A stretch of DNA of 64,000 nt from Saccharomyces mikatae IFO 1815 (lineage: Eukaryota > Ascomycota > Saccharomycetes > Saccharomycetales > Saccharomycetaceae), in assembly GCF_947241705.1 (NCBI RefSeq), contig NC_079261.1, positions 434,001 to 498,000 on the forward strand, given 5' to 3'. The position numbers and the translations under genes are program-made. This document shows, in pieces, positions 27,782 to 35,216 of the stretch. The notes under the pieces are model-generated. The model did not search any database, was not told the origin of the DNA, and worked only from the letters and a program-made list of their open reading frames with translations. Every line of letters starts with the position of its first letter. Position 1 is the first letter of the stretch.

Positions 27782-28543
27782 TCATATGTTTAGATTTTTC
27801 TGTTTCATTAAACAGCTTATCATCAAATCCCTGTGACGGATGTACTGCTCCTTACAACGATCTAGACATCCTGAAAGGTCTTCATTGTCACCATTGTCCT
27901 TCCAAAAGCCGACAATCTCCTCCCCGTTTTTAATAAATGACACAACAGTACCACAGACCTCTCCTGCAGCTGCCATATCCACTAATTCGATACCGGCATC
28001 AACTAAAGCTAGAGTTATACTAGTGATACAATGAGGTATGAGCGAAGATATCTGAGAAAATATCTGCTTGCTCTGTGATTCATCGTCTAGGCATTTATTT
28101 TGAAGCTCCTTATCATATGTTAGATAAACAAAGATGTCAATGCCGGATTTAGGATAGCGAGATAGGTTGACTACTGAATTGAAAATACCCATTAAAAAAC
28201 TGCTAACTTCCTTCAGTTCGTTCGTGTTATATTTTTCCAGAAGACCGTTCTTTAGTTGAATAGATATAGTACCTTGAGATGTGAAAGACCCTCTTATAGA
28301 GCGTGGCCCATATACAGCGGTAATCAGTGACGTCTGGTGTTTTGCGTCCCTGGATTCTACTAGTGCAGATCCATTGCAGTTCTCGATGAATCCAGTATGT
28401 AAAGAGAGTTCTTGTTCACATTCACTATTCTTGGGTAGCGCACTTGTTGACTTGTTTTCAAGCGTATGAATGGTAGTGTTACTGAATGCCATTGGCTTGG
28501 CAGCAGCTGGGCCTAATAGCCTCCTTCTGTCTTGAACATTCAT
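27782..28543 (-). CDS. MTR3: MTR3, exosome core RNase-PH-like subunit
   Basis: A 253-residue protein, against about 250 in S. cerevisiae Mtr3 (YGR158C). It is one of the six RNase-PH-fold ring subunits of the RNA exosome, structural rather than catalytic. The sequence shows the fold's landmarks: the [20 protein letters not shown] strand pair, GPRSIRGSF, the GIDIFVYLT strand, and the C-terminal half with [20 protein letters not shown] and an [12 protein letters not shown] turn. The phosphate- and catalytic-site residues of true RNase PH are absent, as normal for Mtr3. It acts in rRNA processing and RNA turnover in nucleus and cytoplasm. Variation is confined to the N-terminal ~35 residues and two surface loops. 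Confidence 0.95.
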   Translation of the reverse strand: MNVQDRRRLLGPAAAKPMAFSNTTIHTLENKSTSALPKNSECEQELSLHTGFIENCNGSALVESRDAKHQTSLITAVYGPRSIRGSFTSQGTISIQLKNGLLEKYNTNELKEVSSFLMGIFNSVVNLSRYPKSGIDIFVYLTYDKELQNKCLDDESQSKQIFSQISSLIPHCITSITLALVDAGIELVDMAAAGEVCGTVVSFIKNGEEIVGFWKDNGDNEDLSGCLDRCKEQYIRHRDLMISCLMKQKNLNI

Positions 28544-28943
28544 TATTTTGACAGTACTGTACTTTGATATATTATTTCTTCTACGTATAGTATGTTTTCT
28601 TTGTCAAAAAAGTCTTTATAATCCTCTCAATTAAAGTGTTAGGATTTCATTAAAAATTGTTATATTCTATAACTGAAATTTTTCAAGTACTTTTCTCAGT
28701 CCTTCTATTTCCCCGTCTCTCCCCGTCTCCAGCGACCTCATCTCATCATCTAAGAAGAGAAGGAGATAAGCCATTCAAAGAAAAAAGGTTAATAAAGATG
28801 GTGAATAAAAAGCTTAAGAATGTATCCTATTTACTTACTAATGTACATAAAATATTATAAACCAAAATTTTCCTCAAAGATGGAATATAGTAATTAACGT
28901 AAAAAAAAGAAAAATTGAAATTGAAGTTCATCTCATTTCCTCA
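28544..28943. promoter_or_regulatory. MTR3 promoter / NSR1 3' region
   Basis: A 400-bp gap between two minus-strand genes. It contains an RRPE-like GAAATTTTTCAA (about 28675-28686) and two overlapping PAC-type CTCATC cores (28738-28747), the pair typical of ribosome-biogenesis genes, 130-200 bp upstream of MTR3. Confidence 0.45.
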
Positions 28944-30131
28944 TTAATCAAATGTTTTCTTTGAACCAGCGAAAGAAGCAGTGTTTCTTGATCTGCCCAA
29001 TGGAGCAGTATTGGCACCAGAACCAGATGGTCTGAAACCACCACGGCCACCACGAGCACCACCACGGCCACCGAAACCACGGTTACCGCCACGACCACCG
29101 CCGCGACCACCGAAACCACGGCTACCACCACGGCCACCATCGTTATTTGGTCTTGGAGAGGAGAAGTCTAATCTGACTGGTCTGTTGTCGATGTATTCAC
29201 CTTGCAAAGCATCTAGAGCCTTCTTGGCATCCTCCATGTTGGAGAATTGAACGTAACCGAAACCCTTTGGTTGCTCAGTTTCTGGATGTGTTGGAATACG
29301 AACGGAAACAACTTCACCGTGTTTAGCGAACAATTCGAAGATAACGTCTCTATCAGCGTTGAAGGATAAGTTACCCAAGAATAAGGTGTCGGATGGCTCA
29401 GATGGAGTGTCACCAAATTTCTTTGCACGGTCATTGTTGTTGTTACTAGCTGGTTTGCTTGTGGACATGTCACAGTTAATTGGTCTACCATCAATTTCCT
29501 TACCTTGCATCTCTTGAATGGCCTTTTCAGCATAAGATTTGTTTTCGAAATCAACGTAACCATAACCACGAGATCTATCGGTACCTCTTTCATAGATAAC
29601 TCTGGCACTGATAACACCGCCAATGTGTTCAAATTCCTTCTTCAACCATTCATCATCAATGGACCATGATAGTCTACCGACGAAGATAGTAGCAGGTTCT
29701 TCACTTTCTTCGTTTTTTTGCTTCTTGTTAGAAGATTCTTCTTCTTCTTCTTCCTCAGAGTCTTCGGATTTACGCTTCTTGTCATTGGATTCTTCCTTTT
29801 CGCTCTCGCTGTCAGATGAAGATGAATCAGAACTAGAAGATTCTTTAGATTCTTCTTTCTTGGTTTCTTCCTCTTCTTCTTCGTCGGAAGAGGATTCAGA
29901 TGAAGAAGTGTCCTTGGACTCTTCCTTCTTGGTTTCAGCTTCGCTTTCGCTTTCAGAAGAGGATGAAGAAGAATCGGATTCAGATTCAGAGGATGAAGAT
30001 GAAGATGAGGATTCGGACTCAGATGAGGAGGAAGATGAGGAGGAAGATACTGTCGCAGCCTTTTCTTCTTTCGTTTGCTTGGAAGCTTTAGCTTCCTTCT
30101 TGTTACCTTTTACTTTAGTAGTCTTAGCCAT
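28944..30131 (-). CDS. NSR1: NSR1, yeast nucleolin
   Basis: A nucleolin-type protein of 395 residues, somewhat shorter than the 414 remembered for S. cerevisiae; the difference lies in low-complexity parts. Residues 1-20 are Lys-rich. Residues 28-135 form long Ser/Glu/Asp blocks with KKEESK spacers, targets of casein kinase II. RRM1 has RNP2 IFVGRL (149-154) and RNP1 RGYGYVDF (188-195); RRM2 has LFLGNL (250-255) and KGFGYVQF (289-296). An RGG-rich tail (332-367) is followed by PSGSGANTAPLG. Nsr1 binds nuclear-localisation sequences and pre-rRNA in the nucleolus and is needed for 18S rRNA production. PAC and RRPE sites upstream fit co-regulation with ribosome biogenesis. The repeats make this gene prone to length change. 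Confidence 0.97.
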   Translation of the reverse strand: MAKTTKVKGNKKEAKASKQTKEEKAATVSSSSSSSSSESESSSSSSSSESESDSSSSSSESESEAETKKEESKDTSSSESSSDEEEEEETKKEESKESSSSDSSSSDSESEKEESNDKKRKSEDSEEEEEEESSNKKQKNEESEEPATIFVGRLSWSIDDEWLKKEFEHIGGVISARVIYERGTDRSRGYGYVDFENKSYAEKAIQEMQGKEIDGRPINCDMSTSKPASNNNNDRAKKFGDTPSEPSDTLFLGNLSFNADRDVIFELFAKHGEVVSVRIPTHPETEQPKGFGYVQFSNMEDAKKALDALQGEYIDNRPVRLDFSSPRPNNDGGRGGSRGFGGRGGGRGGNRGFGGRGGARGGRGGFRPSGSGANTAPLGRSRNTASFAGSKKTFD

Positions 30132-31063
30132 CTTATATTATCCTGTGTGGGTTGAGAGATCTGCAATTGGTTAACGATTCGTATATTTTAAGCAAGAATA
30201 ATAATAATAACGGGAAAGAAAAGAACAGGAAGGTATCAATGTTACGGGAATTGCAGACAGCAACAACTACACTTAAGTACTTAAGTATTTGATTGAAAAT
30301 TTTCGTTCTTGCGATGAGCTGCCCTTGCAAATTTTTCACTGGAAAAGAAAAAAAGAAATGGAGTGAAAAAAGAAACGAGGAAAAAAAGGGCATGGGACCC
30401 ATACATTAGGCACTTACCCCCCGGAGATTACGTACTTGAAAGAAAGGGTAATAAGGATTACTGATAAAATGCCATCCAATTGTATTTCTACATAAGCGCT
30501 CCATGAAAATCTACACAAGCACATATCTTGTTTTTGCGAATACTCTGATCGTATTGGGGGCGATTGTCTGAAGAGAAAAGACGATGGGCATGAAAATTTT
30601 AAGGACCAAGAGTGAATAAGAACCAATGGAGCCTCTGCTCAAGAGGGCATAAGAGAGAAGCGATTATGTAAAACAAAGGTCTTGTTGCTATTCAGCAGTT
30701 GCCTATCAAAGTTTGCGCCATCACTTTTTCCTCTTTTCCTTATCTCAAACGCTGTCATTTTGCGATTGAGTAAGCAAGAAACCAACGAAGCTGAACTAGT
30801 GCAAATTTCAGTAAGGTTTAAATGTATATTTACTTTCTATATATATATATATATATGAAAAAAACTATATAATAAAAATAGTAGCTTGGAAGAACACCAA
30901 ACATATATTCATAATGGAGTTTTCAAAAAAAAAATTTAAAAAAAAGAAAACAAATGAAAAATTCACGCTTTATGTCGCAAATGCACGAACTGCATATATG
31001 TTGGATTACCAAAGATCCATAGAAAAGAATATATTGGAAAAGCTTTGTTTATTTGCTTATATC
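30132..31063. promoter_or_regulatory. NSR1 promoter / RTS3 3' region
   Basis: A 932-bp gap between minus-strand genes. The left 300 bp is the NSR1 promoter with PAC and RRPE motifs. A (TA)n run of about nine units lies at 30838-30856, and A-rich tracts at 30928-30955, probably the 3' processing region of RTS3. I see no convincing gene in the middle. Confidence 0.45.
30313..30338. promoter_or_regulatory. PAC + RRPE pair upstream of NSR1
   Basis: GATGAG (PAC core, 30313-30318) and AAATTTTTCA (RRPE, 30329-30338) are ten bases apart and about 185 bp upstream of the NSR1 start codon. This close pairing is the standard ribosome-biogenesis regulon signature (Dot6/Tod6 and Stb3). Confidence 0.65.
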
Positions 31064-31855
31064 TTATTTCAGTGAACCAGTTTGAAACCTCTTCGCCATG
31101 AGATCAGCCTTCAAAGAGTTTGAACCATCAATACTGTAATTGGACGAACGCCTTCTTCTATCGTGAAGAAGAGCTCCGGTCTCGGTTAGATCACTGGAGG
31201 AAACACCGCTTAGAGAACGTGGGAGAAGCGTGTGGTGTGAGAGATCTGCCGAGGGCAAGTTTCTGTTTCCTATTGGTGCTGAGTTAATTTTAGTCTCGAT
31301 TGGGAAAATCGTATCTGATATGCTTGTTCCGTTGGACATAGAAGCATTCCGGCTTGATCTTCTAGCACGATAGGAAATGTGAGTCATGGAGCCTTTGGGA
31401 GTTAAGGGAAGCACAGCACGTCTGGATGCGCCATCTGAGTGCTTGATCGTTGGAGTGTCGAATGTGTAACTATAATTGCAGTCATCATCGTCAAGAATTG
31501 CTGACTCGCTCTCAAAAAAGGGGGATGATCTTCTCGCTGGGACTGGGTGGTGCAATTGGTTCTTCAATCTAGAGTTTTCCTCTTTTAAAGTTTCAATCTC
31601 CCGAAGCAGTCTTACTACAATAGCGTCTTGCTCCTTTTCCATTTCATTTATTATTTCCTCCCTCGAAAGTCTTCTCTGCGCCGATATTGGTGAAGAAGAA
31701 GGCGACGATGATGTCGAGAGCCTACGAGGATCACGTGGTACCGCTGGCCTCATGGCTCTTGTAATTGAAGTTTGCCTTTCCCTAGATGGTTTGGCCACAG
31801 CCTTCTTGTGCTTAGAGTCCTTGCTCGAGTTCATGGTTTTAGAAGTGCCGCTCAT
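31064..31855 (-). CDS. RTS3: RTS3, putative PP2A-associated protein
   Basis: The product has 263 residues, the same length as S. cerevisiae Rts3 (YGR161C), a putative component of the protein phosphatase 2A complex linked to caffeine and rapamycin responses. The sequence is mostly disordered and rich in Ser, Arg and Pro. A short coiled coil (REEIINEMEKEQDAIVVRLL, about residues 69-90, with ETLKEENSRLKNQL after it) is the most conserved element. Several R-x-x-S sites (RRLS, RRSS, RRRRSS) look like PKA-type phosphorylation sites. Roughly one residue in ten differs from the S. cerevisiae sequence as I remember it, nearly all in the linkers. Its transcription start faces YGR161W-C across a 793-bp divergent region. 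Confidence 0.93.
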   Translation of the reverse strand: MSGTSKTMNSSKDSKHKKAVAKPSRERQTSITRAMRPAVPRDPRRLSTSSSPSSSPISAQRRLSREEIINEMEKEQDAIVVRLLREIETLKEENSRLKNQLHHPVPARRSSPFFESESAILDDDDCNYSYTFDTPTIKHSDGASRRAVLPLTPKGSMTHISYRARRSSRNASMSNGTSISDTIFPIETKINSAPIGNRNLPSADLSHHTLLPRSLSGVSSSDLTETGALLHDRRRRSSNYSIDGSNSLKADLMAKRFQTGSLK

Positions 31856-32648
31856 TATAATATCTCCTTTTTATTCTATGATCAAAGAAATATATTTCTT
31901 TATGTATCTGTGAGAAAATAGCAGAATGATGAGTGTATACTATATATCCTTAAGGGAACGGAAGTAAACGAAAAAATATAGTACCAGGCAAAAAAGAAAC
32001 AGTTTTTCAGATTGATACTGAAGATAAGCTTTATATAGAAGCAAGTCTAATTTTGTACGGGCGATATCGTCTAAGCCAACGATAACAATAGCCAGCTATG
32101 ATCGTTGAGTACAGCGTGGGGCAATTTTTAGCGTAGTTGATAAGGGCACATTATCTCATCACCCATTTCCAATTTGAGACTTTAACGGCAAAACCCGGAT
32201 TTCCGTGGAAACGCATGGAAAAATTGATCCGGGCTGTGAGGGGAGGTCACCTTTTGGGCAACTTTCTCCGGTCATGACCACCACTCCGCAATAGTTGACA
32301 ATTTTGAAGTTTCCAGGCTTTTTTTCGTGGGTTGCCAGGATCATCTGTAAGAGCAGGATGTGTCATCTGCGGTAGAGGTTACGCTGGCTTGATATTAAGC
32401 TTTTTTTTGTACTTCGTGTTGAACACATTGCCCTCAATCTTGCTAGGGGTGGATATGAGAGCCACAAACACGCTGTCCCGCTGTGGCTCTCACGCTCTTT
32501 TTCTTTCCTCCCCCGCCTTGTAATACGTCGTGCATGTATTTTGTGATGAGACCATATTTATTGTATATGGTAGTTATTTTGCAAGCTTTAGTATAATCGT
32601 AGTAGTAGGGGCTGTAATATAAAGATTAAAGGTAGATTAAAAGCACCT
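31856..32648. promoter_or_regulatory. Divergent RTS3 / YGR161W-C promoter with STREs
   Basis: A 793-bp divergent region. AGGGG stress-response elements lie at 32239-32243 and 32445-32449, and a GC-rich CCCCCGCC block near 32510 resembles a Mig1/Msn2 type site. A striking 11-bp perfect inverted repeat sits at 32456-32492. Several TF-like inputs suggest both genes are stress- or glucose-responsive. Confidence 0.5.
32456..32492. repeat. 11-bp perfect inverted repeat (hairpin) in promoter
   Basis: TGAGAGCCACA (32456-32466) is the exact reverse complement of TGTGGCTCTCA (32482-32492), with a 15-base spacer. It is not followed by a U tract, so it does not look like a terminator. It lies about 155 bp upstream of YGR161W-C, beside an AGGGG stress element. 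Confidence 0.8.
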
Positions 32649-32927
32649 ATGTCCGGATTTATAAACCACTTCTCTTCAAACGCACATTTTACAACTCTCC
32701 AAGCGGACCAGAGCCTTATAGGTGATTTTAGAGGTGCAAGCAGTGACCATGGTAATAACGGCATGATTGATTTTACCCTAAAACTAGAAGAACTGAGTCT
32801 GGAAGAGAAAATACTAAAGGAGTTCACCTTATTTCAAAGTCAGAACATGGATTTACTGCAAGAGACATCGACGGCGAGTGGGAATGCTAATCCTTCTTTG
32901 AGACAAAGCCGAATTCAAGGATGGTGA
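32649..32927 (+). CDS. YGR161W-C: YGR161W-C ortholog, small protein of unknown function
   Basis: A 92-residue protein matching in length, position and strand the small S. cerevisiae gene YGR161W-C. It starts MSGFINHFSSNAHFTTLQAD and has a conserved helical block, LSLEEKILKEFTLFQSQNMD (about 49-68), with a fixed tail ending SLRQSRIQGW. There is no signal peptide, membrane span or Cys motif. The helical block reads as an amphipathic helix, perhaps a partner-binding site. An intact frame with a strongly kept C-terminus in a diverged species supports real coding. The promoter, shared with RTS3, has stress elements. Confidence 0.85.
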   Translation: MSGFINHFSSNAHFTTLQADQSLIGDFRGASSDHGNNGMIDFTLKLEELSLEEKILKEFTLFQSQNMDLLQETSTASGNANPSLRQSRIQGW

Positions 32928-33457
32928 ATGCGTGGTGCATGGGGACCTTCATGTTTCTTACGTTTGCATGTATAGGAATGGCGGTGTTCGTTCCTCCTAA
33001 ACAACGTATGAAGGTGACGTACAATTAGCTTACAGACGGAATTAAAAGAGGTGGTGGTGGGGTTAGAAAAATAATATGTTACTTAGTTTTCAATACAGTG
33101 TTTTGTATAACGACTCTTTATTCATGCATTTTTGGGCAGTTGCTTATTCATTGTAAATACATACTCTAATATTCACGAACTATAAAACCTGTAACATAAT
33201 GAAATTATACAATGCTTTTCTGCCGGTCAGATGCACGCAAGGCTGTGATAGGATACTATTAGAACTCGAGGAAGTCGAATTTTCAAGCCTTATCTCATTT
33301 CACTTATCGAACCCTCGAAGAAGCCCATAGAGCGGAGCATCCGCTATTTAGTTTTCGTTGCTATACAGTTACGTCAACGCCACATGTTTTACAACCGCTC
33401 ACGTCGCAGTAAATAATAAAAATACCAATTACGGGAACCAGGAATTATAAAACACCA
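32928..33457. other. Gene-free gap after YGR161W-C
   Basis: A 530-bp gap leading into the LTR cluster. It contains AGCGGA-gca-TCCGCT (33331-33345), a CGG-N5-CCG type inverted motif of the sort bound by zinc-cluster factors. I see no gene in it. Confidence 0.35.
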
Positions 33458-33512
33458 GTAATCCTTGCGTTTCAGCCTCTGTTTAATTCGATGACAGATC
33501 TTATCATTTATG
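33458..33512 (-). repeat. Delta LTR fragment, minus strand
   Basis: Roughly 55 bp (AATCCTTGCGTTTCAGCCTC onwards) matching part of a reverse-oriented delta. It is a small fossil next to a plus-strand delta. Confidence 0.5.
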
Positions 33513-34181
33513 ATGCAACGAAAACAAACTATCGTCTATCAACTAGTAGTCATACTACTAGTATATTATCATATACGGTGTTAGAAGATGACATAAGTTA
33601 TGAGAAGCTGTCATCGAAGTTGGTGGAAGCTGAAATGCAAGGATTGATAATGTAATAGGATAATAAATGACAATATATAAAATTGAGATAAGTGTGGATT
33701 TTGATGTAAATGTTGGGATTCCATTTTTTAATAAGGCAATAATATTAGGTATGTAGATATACTAGAAGTTCTCCTCGGGAATTTAGGAATCCATAGAAGG
33801 AAATCTGCAATTCTACACAATTCTACAAACATTATTATCATCGTTTTATATGTTCTTATTCATTGATCCTATTACATTATCAATCCTTGCGTTTTAGCTT
33901 CCACTAATTTAGATGACTATTTCTCATCATTTGCGTCATCTTCTAACACCGTATATGATAATATACTAGTAACGTAAATACTAGTTAGTAAATAATAGTT
34001 GATTTATATTACAATAAAAATGACAATAAAAGTATTCATAGAATTATGTAGAATTACGAGATCCATTTATTGGATTCCTATATTCTCAAGAAGAACTTCT
34101 AGTATATTCTATATACTAAACAATATTGCCTCTGTCAACAATAAAATCCCAATAATTGTCTCAAATTTCATCAATTTCTCA
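33513..34181 (+). repeat. Solo delta LTR (plus), split by another delta
   Basis: The left part (about 33513-33683) and right part (34022-34181) together make about 331 bp, one delta in plus orientation. A minus-strand delta sits inside it, flanked by AAAAT duplications (33679-33683 and 34017-34021). Both are solo LTR fossils. Confidence 0.8.
33684..34016 (-). repeat. Delta LTR (minus) nested in the plus-strand delta
   Basis: A 333-bp delta in reverse orientation, closely related to the old split delta at 9838-16086. It must be younger than the delta that hosts it. Its terminus is degenerate, so it is itself old. Confidence 0.82.
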
Positions 34182-34188
34182 AAGTAAT

Positions 34189-34480
34189 TGTTGGTAGTTA
34201 GTAGTTTAGTAAGTTGTAATAATTAAGAATAAGTCGTTCTTTCTTAAATTATATAAGAGAGATATATAAAACATACGCTGATTGGTTAAATTAAACCCAA
34301 TGGTTCGAACATAACTCGAAGCATTGATGATAAGAATTTGGTGATAACTCATCTTCCTATATACAAAGTTCTGGTCAATTAATAGATCTGTATCTTACTA
34401 CTGCAGTAAATTCTATTATTAGAATTCGCCTACTCCAATTTATACGAATGAATGTATATTTGTAATCACATATTCCAACA
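34189..34480 (-). repeat. Tau-type (Ty4) LTR, partial
   Basis: Bounded by TGTTGG and CCAACA and clearly homologous to the fuller copy at 56458-56838 (shared GTTTAGTAAGTTGTAATAATTAAG stretch in parts, and GGTCAATTAATAGATCT-like block). It is a broken solo LTR. The Ty4 label is from memory. Confidence 0.7.
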
Positions 34481-34646
34481 ATCTTTTATTCTATATTGGT
34501 AAAGTTAATAAATAATTGTTATATAATCACTATTTAATAATCTAATTTATTTAATACCTTTATGCCGTGAATCAATTTGGTGGTATATGCTAACCTGTTA
34601 CATAATGTTGGTATCTGTCACAGGTCTAAAATAGGTGTAAAATATT

Positions 34647-34720
34647 GGTTTCGTGGTCTAGTCGGTTATGGCATCTGCTTAACACGCAGAACGTCCCCAG
34701 TTCGATCCTGGGCGAAATCA
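34647..34720 (+). tRNA. tRNA-Val (anticodon AAC)
   Basis: A 74-base intronless cloverleaf. The anticodon stem-loop TCTGCTTAACACGCAGA presents AAC. The B box is GTTCGATCC. A T6 tract at 34721-34726 terminates Pol III. Upstream lies the second LTR cluster, the usual landing zone of Ty elements. Confidence 0.96.
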
Positions 34721-34726
34721 TTTTTT

Positions 34727-35216
34727 AGAGAAGAAAACGTACTTTTTTCAGGCTACAAAACAACAGTTTACACTCAAATATTTCTGGTTTCTAAGGATCC
34801 TTCAAAATCCTAGTGCCGATTTATAATAGCAGCACAATGAGTATGTAAGTAAAATGGGCATCTGCATTGCATCTCAATAATGACGTGAGAAACGACTTTT
34901 TTTCTTTTTCACCTTATTTTTGTGCGTCCTTTTGCTTTTACATATTTTTCTGTTTTTTTTTCGTGCTGTTCCACTAACAAAGTTTTTTTTTCAAGAAAAT
35001 TTTTCGATGCCGCGTTCTCTGTGTGCAACGGATGGATGGTAGATGGAAGGAATATCAATATGTTTCTTGAAAATTTACTAATCTTGACATTATGATATTA
35101 CATTTACTTAACTAATGTTTTTCCTTTTTCCATTCTCTCTTCGTAAGTTCATCTACCACTCCTTTTGCTCATAAATACGTAAGGTAAGAGGACAACTGTA
35201 ATTACCTATTACAATA
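34727..35216 (+). promoter_or_regulatory. TIF4631 promoter and leader
   Basis: A 490-bp region with unusually long T tracts (34895-35000) followed by AT-rich sequence. T-rich, then pyrimidine-rich DNA of this kind is common in strong constitutive yeast promoters. I see no RNA gene in it after the tRNA. Confidence 0.4.

Noticed and set aside
29623-30174. Long plus-strand frame opposite NSR1 (the place of dubious YGR160W)
   Set aside because: It is the antisense shadow of the Ser/Glu/Asp codon repeats of NSR1; its own product is a low-complexity Ser/Glu/Asp string.
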